Positions 16,626-24,258 of a DNA stretch of 64,000 nt are shown here, piece by piece (position 1 is the stretch's first letter; the number at the start of each line of letters is the position of its first letter). This DNA is from Legionella geestiana (GTDB taxonomy: Bacteria; Pseudomonadota; Gammaproteobacteria; Legionellales; Legionellaceae). A program made the position numbers and the translations under genes. The notes below the pieces were generated by a model. The model made no database searches. It was not told the DNA's origin and was given only the letters and a program-made list of their open reading frames with translations. The stretch is from positions 2,096,001 through 2,160,000 of the forward strand of contig NZ_CP038271.1 of assembly GCF_004571195.1 (NCBI RefSeq), read 5' to 3'.

Positions 16626-16674
16626 CACAACTGACGAGCCAGTGAAACCCTGGCGAAACCGGCAAGGTCTTGTG
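16626..16674 (+). ncRNA. Type I hammerhead ribozyme, copy 2
   Basis: The core consists of CUGACGA (16631-16637), GAAA (16655-16658) and UC (16668-16669). Stem I is CACAA (16626-16630) with UUGUG (16670-16674). Stem II is GCCAG/CUGGC with a 7-nt loop. Stem III is short, ACC/GGU with a GGCAA loop. Cleavage is predicted between 16669 and 16670. Stems II and III differ from copy 1 but remain paired, which supports a selected RNA. It heads the leader of the small ORF, ssb and ardA. Confidence 0.85.
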
Positions 16675-16677
16675 ATA

Positions 16678-16749
16678 ACGCCATTTTCTTCCCTAATTCA
16701 ATGGTGGAGCGTTTAGTCGGGAAACCTTTGAATTTTGCCCTCATCGGCA
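16678..16749 (+). ncRNA. Conserved pseudoknot and hairpin downstream of hammerhead 2
   Basis: GCCAUU pairs with AAUGGU (16700-16705). UUCCC in the loop (16689-16693) can pair with GGGAA at 16719-16723. A TGCC/GGCA hairpin follows (16736-16749). The arrangement and the loop CCCUAA and AGUCGGGAA sequences match the domain behind hammerhead 1, with compensatory changes in the first stem. Confidence 0.65.
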
Positions 16750-16867
16750 TGATTCAACCTCATGGATCATGATTCACGGCATAAAGCCCAGGAATGCTGC
16801 AAGCATAACTTCTTTAACAATCAGGCAAGTCAACCACCGTGTCGGTGATCATTGCTTTTGCAAACCC

Positions 16868-16910
16868 ATCGGGGATTTTTTATCCCGATTGGGATAGGTA
16901 ATCCCTTTTT
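16868..16910 (+). promoter_or_regulatory. Multi-segment transcription attenuator before the ssb operon
   Basis: Four alternating complementary blocks occur: GGGGAT (16871-16876), ATCCC (16882-16886), GGGAT (16891-16895) and ATCCC (16901-16905), followed at once by five T. Pairing of the last two gives a classic intrinsic terminator. Pairing of the middle two abolishes it, and pairing of the first two restores it. The AAGGAG ribosome site of the first gene begins five bases later. Confidence 0.6.
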
Positions 16911-16927
16911 ACTCAAGGAGATAACCC

Positions 16928-17128
16928 ATGCAAGAATTCGAACCTGTACAATCCGGAATCGAGCACCTGTTGGTAGAGTTGGCGTATTGCGTCAATGATC
17001 TGCAAGGATTTCGTCTTCAGATGTCTTTGGAGGATGCCAAACAGGCTGAACTCAGTTTAAGCAAGCTGGAGGCGCTGATTTCATTGGTCAAAAACCAAAG
17101 AAATGCATTCAGGCTCGCGGCTGTTTAA
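16928..17128 (+). CDS. Small hypothetical protein of the ssb operon
   Basis: This 66-residue, mostly helical, acidic protein has no recognisable motif. AAGGAG 7 nt before ATG is a strong ribosome site, and the gene heads the ssb-ardA operon directly behind the attenuator. Small genes at this place in conjugative-element leading regions are often uncharacterised. Function unknown. Confidence 0.65.
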   Translation: MQEFEPVQSGIEHLLVELAYCVNDLQGFRLQMSLEDAKQAELSLSKLEALISLVKNQRNAFRLAAV

Positions 17129-17226
17129 TCCCACCAATCTGTCTTTATCTGCATAACAGAAAATATCTGCTTTATGCGGAGGTTTTCCTGTTGTGCACCG
17201 CTTTTTACAACAACTGGAGAACAAAG

Positions 17227-17652
17227 ATGACAGCTTCATTAAACAAGGTTCAGCTTATTGGCAACCTGGGTGCAGAACCGAGAAGCATCACCGGCAAAGA
17301 CGGTCAGTCTTTTGTAACCGCGACGCTGGCTACCAACGAATCGTTCAAACAAGGCGATGAATGGAAAACCCGCGTGGAATGGCATCAACTGATCTTTTTT
17401 GGCAACTTTATCAAGGTAACTGAATTTTTGCGCAAAGGCAGTCAGGTTTTCATTGAAGGCAGGCTGCGTACCAATCCATGGACTGATAAAGAAGGGAATA
17501 ATCGTCAAACCATCAGTATTGTGGTGAGCAATGTTCAGTTACTGGGGCAAGGTAAAGCGAGTGAAGACAAGGCTGCAACCAGCACCGCTGAAAGCCACAT
17601 GGCACAGATGCGAGACATGTTGCAGGGCGCATCAGAAGACGTACCGTTTTAA
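17227..17652 (+). CDS. ssb: Single-stranded DNA-binding protein
   Basis: The 141-residue protein has the OB-fold signature NKVQLIGNLGAEPR, WHQLIFFG, GSQVFIEGRLRT and the acidic C-terminal tip SEDVPF, which recruits partner proteins. A GGAGA ribosome site supports ATG 17227 over an upstream in-frame start. It is shorter than typical chromosomal SSB and sits with ardA, so it is most likely a mobile-element SSB used during conjugal or phage DNA processing. Confidence 0.92.
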   Translation: MTASLNKVQLIGNLGAEPRSITGKDGQSFVTATLATNESFKQGDEWKTRVEWHQLIFFGNFIKVTEFLRKGSQVFIEGRLRTNPWTDKEGNNRQTISIVVSNVQLLGQGKASEDKAATSTAESHMAQMRDMLQGASEDVPF

Positions 17653-17719
17653 ATCATAACCCAATGCGGGAGCATGCTCCTGCTGGGGTGTGCTCTTTAT
17701 TTTTTAAGGAGAACCCCCT

Positions 17720-18226
17720 ATGGATAAACCTCAAATTTATGTGGCCTGTCTGGCGGCATATAACCATGGCATTTTGCATGGCAGATGGATAGACGCCTGT
17801 CAAAGTGAAGACGAGATCATGGCGGACATTCAGAAAATGCTTGCCAACAGCCCGATTGAGCATGCCGAGGAGTTTGCTCTGCATGATTATGAAGGGTTTG
17901 GTACGCATCGGCTCACTGAGTACGAATCGATTGAATCAGTCGCGTCCTATGCAGCATTTATCATGGAGCATGGGGAGCTGGGGCAGGCTTTATTGAGTGA
18001 GTATGAGCTTGATGACGCTGAGCGCATGATGGGTGATGCTTATCAGGGATCTTATGATTCGGAGGTTGATTTTGCCTGGCAATTGTTTGAAGACTGCTAC
18101 AGCAACGTGATACCGGATAGTGTGATCTGTTATTTTGATTGCGAGGCATTTGCCCGTGATCTGTTTATCAACGATTATTGTTCGGTTGAAGCCATTGGAT
18201 TGACTCATGTGTTTTCAAGGTACTAA
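17720..18226 (+). CDS. ardA: Antirestriction protein ArdA
   Basis: The 168-residue acidic DNA-mimic protein has the family opening IYVACLAAYNHGILHGRWIDA, the central SPIEHAEEFALHDYEGFG segment and the C-terminal VICYFDCEAFARDLF. ArdA proteins mimic B-form DNA and block type I restriction enzymes during entry of mobile DNA. The gene follows ssb by 67 bp behind its own AAGGAG ribosome site and ends in an intrinsic terminator. A 3' fragment of a close relative lies at 25156-25317 on the other strand. Confidence 0.92.
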   Translation: MDKPQIYVACLAAYNHGILHGRWIDACQSEDEIMADIQKMLANSPIEHAEEFALHDYEGFGTHRLTEYESIESVASYAAFIMEHGELGQALLSEYELDDAERMMGDAYQGSYDSEVDFAWQLFEDCYSNVIPDSVICYFDCEAFARDLFINDYCSVEAIGLTHVFSRY

Positions 18227-18251
18227 GCCCCTGTGTCTGGGGCTTTTTTTT
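18226..18251 (+). terminator. Intrinsic terminator of the ssb-ardA operon
   Basis: AGCCCC (18226-18231) pairs with GGGGCT (18239-18244), followed by a run of eight T. The stem begins at the last base of the ardA stop codon. Confidence 0.88.
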
Positions 18252-18282
18252 AAGTTTGTGTACGGAACATGTTTAAAAATTG

Positions 18283-19173
18283 TCACCCAATTACATTTTT
18301 TATCATTCGCCGTGCCAATGTAGCCAGCACAGGATTTGAGTTTTTGTAATAGGGTAACATAATGACGGCAATGGAAAGCGCCCAACCCCGGCCTCTTTGC
18401 CAGGTGTCATCATCGATGTTTTTTAAATGATCCCGGAACATTTTTCTTGATTGTGCATTTAACAAGCTCCAGGCAATAACCAGATCGCATGCTGGATCAC
18501 CTACACCAGTATCCGTAAAATCGATTACAGCACTCAATCGATTGTTCCGGGTGATTATATTTCCAGGCAAAAGATCACCATGCACCCAAACAGGCTCTTT
18601 ATTCCATGGAGAAATATTCGATAATTGATCCCATAACGTGGCTATGGCTTGTGTATCCATGTCACTTTTTAATGCATGGATTGCTGTACTTGTTTCCTGA
18701 TCCAGGTCTTTTAATGGAACGCCTCGTCTTGAGAGAGGGCCATTAGCAAGTTTGATTGTATGAAGATTATTAATAAAATCAGCCAAATCTTTGGCGAGCA
18801 GATCGTATTCGTTTCCTTTTTCAAAATCCGGATTGTGGCCATCATGCCATTTGGCAATGAGCCATGGCCATGGATAATGATCATCAGGACTGCCTTTAAA
18901 AACAGGTTTGGAGACAGGTATCGTCAGAAATTGCGCAATCTTTGGAATCCACTCGTATTCCTTGTTGATACTGCGAACAATGCTGCCAGGTGCCCACTCA
19001 ATGCGGGGCAGGCGAACAATATAGTCATCTCCCAGACGAAACAAGGCATTGTCAGTACCGCTTGATGAAACTGCTTTCAGGGACAGATTTGCCCAATGAG
19101 GACACTGATTTTTAAGCAAGTTTTTGACAAGTAATTCATTGATTTCAAGTTCATTTTCGTGCATTTTTGCCAT
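18283..19173 (-). CDS. Aminoglycoside phosphotransferase family protein
   Basis: In this 296-residue protein the catalytic loop VWVHGDLLPGNII and the metal-binding VIDFTDTGVGDPACDL are complete. The N-terminal lobe opens with the SSSGTDNALFRLGDDYIVRLPR nucleotide-binding strands (given here as a region near residues 35-60). This subfamily includes kinases of aminoglycosides and macrolides as well as unknown substrates. ATG 19173 with an AAGG site upstream is preferred. It lies next to an ANT gene on the same strand, which supports a resistance cassette, although activity is not shown. Confidence 0.78.
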   Translation of the reverse strand: MAKMHENELEINELLVKNLLKNQCPHWANLSLKAVSSSGTDNALFRLGDDYIVRLPRIEWAPGSIVRSINKEYEWIPKIAQFLTIPVSKPVFKGSPDDHYPWPWLIAKWHDGHNPDFEKGNEYDLLAKDLADFINNLHTIKLANGPLSRRGVPLKDLDQETSTAIHALKSDMDTQAIATLWDQLSNISPWNKEPVWVHGDLLPGNIITRNNRLSAVIDFTDTGVGDPACDLVIAWSLLNAQSRKMFRDHLKNIDDDTWQRGRGWALSIAVIMLPYYKNSNPVLATLARRMIKNVIG

Positions 19174-19300
19174 GAATTTTAACCTTATTTTAGTTAAACA
19201 AACTACCACATATTAGCGCATTAACAACACAGGTCTCCGTATCTATTTAAAATAATAATCTTTCTCTGTTTGTATATTCATAAAATTGCTTTACCAGTGT

Positions 19301-20140
19301 TTACTCAGCAAGTCGTATAACATTCCCGGGATCATTCAAATTAACAAGCAAACTTGCTTGATGAATTTGATCTATCATGTACTCTGCACATGGTTTTACA
19401 AGTGAATGAATATCATCCCAATGTTCATTTTCTACCCCCATACAGATTAATTTGGCGCGCTGCATTACGGGTTGGTGCTCTTTGGGCAGGTGATGGATTA
19501 CCCAATCTGCTGCATCCTGTTTGGATCTGAAAGCATTGGTTTTCAGGGTACTCCAGGTTCGAGCATAAGTCAGTAGAACATTTCGGGTATCGTGCTCCAG
19601 ATCAGCTATCAGTCTGCTTTGATCACAAAGCAACGCTTTTATGTAATCTCTCCAGGGTACATCAGGCAGTAATTGCTTTGGTTCTAGTCCAGACAAGGTA
19701 TGACTTTTTAACAAGATCTGGGTAATAATCAGCGCAAGATCGGGCATTTCGTGAGTAGTCCATGGGGTAATTTGCCCCGCTTCAAATGATGTTCGCAACC
19801 ACTCGCCATATTGAAAATCAAATTGTGCAGGATAGTTCCAGGGATTAATTGCAGTTTTTTCAACAAGGGTCATTTCGATCGGTCTTTTTGTGCCTTGCAT
19901 GTAAATACCTGAAATTTGAAGAAGCCCGTTAACCAGACGTCGTCTTTCTTCCATAGTGGTTTGGCGATTTGTTATCACAAATAAATCAATGTCGCTGTAC
20001 CTTTGCAACCCTCCCACAAGGGATGAACCATAAAGATAAACTGCTAAAAGATCAGGCCCTAAAATCATTTTCAATAATTCCAGGCTTTCCTTGAGTTGTT
20101 GTTGCATTTCATGGTTATAAGTATTTGTCATGGATTTCAT
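19301..20140 (-). CDS. Aminoglycoside nucleotidyltransferase, ANT(3'')/ANT(9) AadA-like
   Basis: The 279-residue protein has the nucleotidyltransferase motif GSSLVGGLQRYSDIDLFV (GS followed by DxD, near residues 38-56). It also has the AadA-type WNYPAQFDFQYGEWLR segment and a helical C-terminal domain with CAEYMIDQI. AadA enzymes adenylylate streptomycin and/or spectinomycin in the cytoplasm. The first codon of the open frame is TTG at 20143; the ATG at 20140 is preferred. Substrate range cannot be read from the sequence. Confidence 0.85.
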   Translation of the reverse strand: MKSMTNTYNHEMQQQLKESLELLKMILGPDLLAVYLYGSSLVGGLQRYSDIDLFVITNRQTTMEERRRLVNGLLQISGIYMQGTKRPIEMTLVEKTAINPWNYPAQFDFQYGEWLRTSFEAGQITPWTTHEMPDLALIITQILLKSHTLSGLEPKQLLPDVPWRDYIKALLCDQSRLIADLEHDTRNVLLTYARTWSTLKTNAFRSKQDAADWVIHHLPKEHQPVMQRAKLICMGVENEHWDDIHSLVKPCAEYMIDQIHQASLLVNLNDPGNVIRLAE

Positions 20141-20340
20141 CAAGTTGTTGCTGTTATTGGAATGCTACCATAAAAAATTGCTTGAATAGATTTTGTCTGA
20201 CTTCATTATCTGGCTGCATATGAGACAACTGAAAGTGCTATGGTTATGTTGTATTATTATCTGCATTTATTTATATTGTTGCAAAACACGTTTCTGAAAA
20301 AATCTGAAACGATCGGATTGATTGTTACAAGGATAAGTAG

Positions 20341-21054
20341 ATGCCGTTGACCACGGAGAGTAGTTACAGGGAAATATACCAGCATTTGACTCAATTAAGT
20401 ACGTCCTCAATCTGTGATGCATTTGCTTCCGTCAGGTTGATGGATTCAAAAATCCACCCCGTCGGCGATACCGGACAGTGCATCGGACGCGCTTATACAG
20501 TTGACAGCGCACAGGATTCACTGTCAACCATGCAGGCACTGGATGATTTACCGGCATTTTTGTTATCACTGGATTGTGCGGATGATATTGTTCCTATACT
20601 GTTAGTTATTGCATCAATTGGTGCAAAGCACGCATTGGCAGGAGGCATGTGTGCTGCTGTTGCAAAAATTAATGGTTTTGGTGGCGTTGTGACCGATGGA
20701 TATTATCGGGATATTCCAGAAATTAAGGATACCGGGCTTCCATTTTTTGGAAAAGGCAAATGCGCCAAATCAGGCACTAAAGACAAGGTTGGAACGCTCA
20801 GGCAACCAATAGTATGCGGGGGTATTGACGTAGGCCCTGGCGATATTATTTTTGCAGATGTTGATGGGATTGTAGCGATGACAAAAGAAGAGGCTGTCAC
20901 GGCTATCAATAAAGCAGAAGAAATTCAAAGCATGGAACTCATCGCTCTGCAAAGAATAAAAGAGGGTGCTCGATTTAATCAAATTTGTAATATCGATGAA
21001 CATGTTCACATACTACAGGAAGGCGAACCGTCAAAACTGGAATTTACGCTGTAG
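20341..21054 (+). CDS. RraA-fold protein (HMG aldolase/RraA family)
   Basis: The 237-residue protein has the family hallmarks: TSSICDAFA at the start, the GAKHALAGGMCAAVAKINGF segment, GVVTDGYYRDIPEI (DGxxRD pattern), and the C-terminal GDIIFADVDGIV. Members are divalent-metal-dependent 4-hydroxy-4-methyl-2-oxoglutarate/oxaloacetate aldolases or, in RraA proper, inhibitors of RNase E. The DGxxRD residues needed for aldolase chemistry are kept, so an enzyme is more likely than RraA itself. The AAGGATAAGTAG ribosome site precedes ATG. It stands alone between divergent and convergent neighbours. Confidence 0.8.
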   Translation: MPLTTESSYREIYQHLTQLSTSSICDAFASVRLMDSKIHPVGDTGQCIGRAYTVDSAQDSLSTMQALDDLPAFLLSLDCADDIVPILLVIASIGAKHALAGGMCAAVAKINGFGGVVTDGYYRDIPEIKDTGLPFFGKGKCAKSGTKDKVGTLRQPIVCGGIDVGPGDIIFADVDGIVAMTKEEAVTAINKAEEIQSMELIALQRIKEGARFNQICNIDEHVHILQEGEPSKLEFTL

Positions 21055-21180
21055 AATTTATTAAAGAAGGCTCCAGACCCGAGACTGCCCGAGATGCGCT
21101 TGATTATGGATATTTTAGATACTTCCATGGTTTGATGAGCGCTTGAGGAATAGCTGGTGGTAACTGCCTGCCATAAAACG

Positions 21181-22641
21181 TTATCGGGTTTCTTGATCAA
21201 GTTTCATCAGCTCTTTCCCCATTTCGGTTAATCGATATTTTTGTAATCGGCTGTTGGGCGTATCAGGTAACGTCATTTCAATCATCTGAAGTGTTATCAA
21301 TTGCTTGATTTGTTTATTTAATTCACCAGATACCATTTTATGTCCCAGCGCCTTGGCGATTTGAGACTTGCCAGCATCTCCTTTGTGGAGCACCAGCATG
21401 ACCCTGGCAGCAAGTTTTGACTCTAGCCGTGACTCTAGCCGTGACTCTAGCCGTTCATGTGAAAGCTCATCTTCGATATCATGTTTTGTTTGCATATTTA
21501 TTGGTTGCGCCAACGGTACTATAAAGCGCATTCGCATCCCTATTTCAATAATTTCAGGTTCTGGTAAATTTTGCTCTTTGGCTTCGGTGAAGATGCGGCT
21601 TACACCACTTCCCCATTGCTCGATCAGGTTAAGCTCACGAAATACTCTTGCAATCACATGGTTTCTGATTTTGGAGACACCCTGACGAATGTCTTCAATA
21701 GTTATGCCGGGTAGAAGTATGCCGGGATTTTCGATTTCAATACGATCATCAAAAAAGGAGACACGAATTGGTGCCCCTCGCTGTGAGTAGTCGGTATGAA
21801 TCAGTGCATTGATAATTACTTCACGGAGGATTAGAAGCGGGATGTTCCACACATCCTTCCTGTAAATTTCAGTAAAATCAGCGCCTCGCATGGCATGTTT
21901 TTTTAGAAAAAGCATGATGCTTTCCACAGCATCCGGAAGATAATCATGTATATCAAGATGATCAAAAATTTTGGACTTGTCCTGACCAATGAATCGACCG
22001 CATTGTATCCAGGCATCTGGAAATTGTGCCCTGCGATTTTTGCCAAATAATAAAATGGCTCCTTTTGTGGGCACGAGCCGACCCTGATGGTGCGTAACAA
22101 GCTTCAGGGTTAGAAGAGTTTGTTCGTTCAAAGTGCAGATCCCTGTGAAAAGCGCTTGGGCTTTTGCCAAGTCGATATCATCGAAGGAAAGATCCGGCAT
22201 CGGCATCTCATCAAAAATGACGCCTTCCATTCGGCGGCGCAATTCAGCAATTAATTCACAATCTGCCTGACGATTTGTTGACCCCAGCCTGACATATACG
22301 CCATGCTCCATACCATCTGCATTGAACCAATGAGGGCGTGTACTGCTGACAAATACTTCAACAAGCAATATCGTTTTTCCTTCAATGGTCATTAATTCTA
22401 TATTGGGTACCAAGCGCGGAGAAATTGAATCGGCGATGAGATTGCAAAGGCGTTCTTCTTCATCCAATGGTTGTTCCACCCCGGTAATTTTTTGTTTATC
22501 GTCTACTCCGATAATGAGCCGACCGCCAGCAGTATTAGCGAAGGCTACAATAGATTTCAGCAATGGTTTTGGCGAAGACAGATCGCGTTTGAATTCGAGT
22601 GTTTTGCCTTCAGGTTGCATTATGAGCCTGTCAATCATCAT
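21181..22641 (-). CDS. AlbA_2/Schlafen-type ATP-binding protein
   Basis: The 486-residue protein opens with an AlbA_2 (divergent AAA-4) domain (LEFKRDLSSPKPLLKSIVAF, then ANTAGGRLIIGVDD). A GHKL-like ATPase region follows (REVIINALIHTDYSQRG, IEIENPGIL, WGSGVSRI). A C-terminal winged-helix-like part ends the protein. Proteins of this build are often called transcriptional regulators and some belong to antiviral systems. A LESR repeat (21421-21453) sits between the ATPase and the winged helix. Its position beside an integrase suits an accessory defence or regulatory role. Confidence 0.75.
   Translation of the reverse strand: MMIDRLIMQPEGKTLEFKRDLSSPKPLLKSIVAFANTAGGRLIIGVDDKQKITGVEQPLDEEERLCNLIADSISPRLVPNIELMTIEGKTILLVEVFVSSTRPHWFNADGMEHGVYVRLGSTNRQADCELIAELRRRMEGVIFDEMPMPDLSFDDIDLAKAQALFTGICTLNEQTLLTLKLVTHHQGRLVPTKGAILLFGKNRRAQFPDAWIQCGRFIGQDKSKIFDHLDIHDYLPDAVESIMLFLKKHAMRGADFTEIYRKDVWNIPLLILREVIINALIHTDYSQRGAPIRVSFFDDRIEIENPGILLPGITIEDIRQGVSKIRNHVIARVFRELNLIEQWGSGVSRIFTEAKEQNLPEPEIIEIGMRMRFIVPLAQPINMQTKHDIEDELSHERLESRLESRLESKLAARVMLVLHKGDAGKSQIAKALGHKMVSGELNKQIKQLITLQMIEMTLPDTPNSRLQKYRLTEMGKELMKLDQETR
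21421..21453. repeat. 12-bp tandem repeat, nearly three copies, inside a coding region
   Basis: The unit CTCTAGCCGTGA occurs at 21421 and 21433 and, truncated to nine bases, at 21445. It encodes LESR repeats in the linker of the AlbA_2 ATPase. The unit is a multiple of three, so copy-number change would lengthen or shorten the linker without a frameshift. Confidence 0.85.
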
Positions 22642-22701
22642 CGATTATTCTCGCTTGTAAGCTGATTAGGTGTCGCCATAATTTTTAATGCCTGGATTGT
22701 A

Positions 22702-23913
22702 TTATTTGTGTTCGGCACAATCCACTACTCTTTCATTTTTCAACAAATCCTTAATAAACTGCCCCCATTGATTAAGTGCTTCTTTCCGTTGGGGCAGCAT
22801 TTCATTCTTATTATACGTTGCCATTATTTTAGGCATTTTGTGGCCCAGACATTTTTCAATAACAACGGGATCAATATTCAACGTTTCTCCCATTTGGGTA
22901 GCGAATGTCCGACGTAAATCGTGCGCTGTCCAATGAGGTATATTCAAACGATCCTGAATTCGGTTTACAGCACGAGGTAATGCCTTATCGCTCAATGCGC
23001 TTATGCCGTCGGCACCACTTATGACAAATTCGCCTTCGCTGCAACTTTGCAGCTCTTTAAGCAAGGATTTAACCAGATCCGTCAGGTGAACACGCATGAT
23101 AATACCGGTTTTGGTGTTGTGCGCCGGAATTGTCCATAACGAATTGCCAAAATCAAATTCACACCATTTGGCTGCGTGCAATTCGCCAAAACGAACCCCG
23201 GTAAGCAATAATATTTTCAGGGCGATTTTTATGGGTAATGAAATGGCACTTTGATTGCTATCCAAAAACAACCATAATTGTTTAATCTCATTCAGGCTCA
23301 GGTAACGGTCGCGCGGTTTTTCAAGCCCACCAATGTCTCTTGCACGTATATTGGCGGCAGGGTTTACAGCCATTTCTCCCCGACTCACAGCATAGTTAAA
23401 CGCTTGTTTTAAAGTCGATAAAACTTTATTGGCATGAACCGGTGAGCCGCGTTTGACAATTTTATCCAGCGCATGGGTGATATCGCGTGTTTTCAGTGTT
23501 TCAATTTCCCGATCACCCAACAGAGGAATGATATCGGCATCAATCTGTTGCCTGATTTGCTGAGGCTGTGCCCGATGTTTTTCTATGTAATTGGAATACC
23601 AGTTCAAGACCAAATTTTTTACAGTATTATGTTCCTGTAGCTTTTTTTCATGCAGGTGATCTTGCGGATTAATCCCTTCCTTGCGCATGTCACTCAATTC
23701 GATAAATTGCTTTTTGGCAGCAGACAGGCTAACAGCCGGGTAATGGCCCAAAGTGATAAAATAACGCTGACCATCTATCCTGTATCGGTACAGCCAAGTC
23801 TTTAATCCCTTGGGCGTAACGCGGATACCAAATCCCCCATCCCTGAACTCTTCATAACGCACAGACTTTGTTTTCAAGGCTTTGATATAAGCATCAGTAA
23901 AGTATCGTTCCAT
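22702..23913 (-). CDS. P4-type tyrosine integrase
   Basis: The protein (403 residues from ATG 23913, which has GGAG at proper spacing; 405 from 23919) starts with the DUF4102-type arm-binding domain (ALKTKSVRYEEFRDGGFGIR region, KTWLYRYRIDGQRYFITLG). The catalytic domain has Arg in LLTGVRFGELHAAKW, HDLRRTFATQMG (HxxR), LGHKMPKIMATY with the nucleophile Tyr. P4-type enzymes integrate islands into tRNA 3' ends. A tRNA 3' fragment lies about 180 bp upstream of the gene, consistent with its own att site. Confidence 0.9.
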   Translation of the reverse strand: MERYFTDAYIKALKTKSVRYEEFRDGGFGIRVTPKGLKTWLYRYRIDGQRYFITLGHYPAVSLSAAKKQFIELSDMRKEGINPQDHLHEKKLQEHNTVKNLVLNWYSNYIEKHRAQPQQIRQQIDADIIPLLGDREIETLKTRDITHALDKIVKRGSPVHANKVLSTLKQAFNYAVSRGEMAVNPAANIRARDIGGLEKPRDRYLSLNEIKQLWLFLDSNQSAISLPIKIALKILLLTGVRFGELHAAKWCEFDFGNSLWTIPAHNTKTGIIMRVHLTDLVKSLLKELQSCSEGEFVISGADGISALSDKALPRAVNRIQDRLNIPHWTAHDLRRTFATQMGETLNIDPVVIEKCLGHKMPKIMATYNKNEMLPQRKEALNQWGQFIKDLLKNERVVDCAEHK

Positions 23914-23930
23914 TGCCATTTGCTCCCAAC

Positions 23931-23952
23931 CAGGTGTACTATCAGGTGTACT
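23931..23952. repeat. Direct repeat CAGGTGTACT, two copies
   Basis: CAGGTGTACT occurs at 23931-23940 and 23943-23952, just upstream of the P4-type integrase. Repeats of this size near int genes are often integrase or excisionase arm-binding sites. That role is inferred from position. Confidence 0.55.
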
Positions 23953-24094
23953 TTCGCATGTTCTCTTATGAAATTATTTGATAACAATTGAAGTATAGCA
24001 TCAGCATTATTTTATTCAATTACAATGAGTTACAGTTGATGATTGATATTAAATGATAGTGATTGATAAGGGCATTTATTAGAATGGGGTGCTA

Positions 24095-24128
24095 GTGGTC
24101 GTAGGTTCAAATCCTACCGTCCCGACCA
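24095..24128 (+). other. tRNA 3'-end fragment, probable att site (tRNA-Pro type)
   Basis: The T-arm (GTAGG-TTCAAAT-CCTAC), the acceptor 3' strand CGTCCCG, discriminator A and CCA are complete, but no 5' half, D-arm or anticodon stem precedes them. The implied acceptor 5' strand CGGGACG fits tRNA-Pro. Such fragments are the duplicated core left at one end of an island when an integrase inserts into a tRNA 3' end. The intact tRNA gene is not in the window. Confidence 0.8.
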
Positions 24129-24196
24129 ATTAAATCCTCTTAAAATCATATAGTTAACAAGAAAATCTCCATATAAATAAATAAAAATCTAATCTT

Positions 24197-24214
24197 GGTA
24201 CCAATTTTGGTACC
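24197..24214. repeat. Palindrome GGTACCAA-TT-TTGGTACC
   Basis: This perfect 8-bp inverted repeat with a 2-bp centre lies 70 bp past the tRNA fragment and before the PIN-like gene. It may be an integrase arm site or an operator. Confidence 0.6.
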
Positions 24215-24258
24215 TGTTTCTAAAAGTGCAGTGAACTGGCTTTCATGGAGAGAGTAGA

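Noticed and set aside
21421..21453. Short tandem repeats as a CRISPR array
   Set aside because: The units are 12 bp, directly adjacent and coding; there are no spacers or cas genes.
24095..24128. Complete tRNA gene
   Set aside because: Only the T-arm and acceptor 3' strand exist; upstream sequence does not form D-arm, anticodon arm or acceptor 5' strand.
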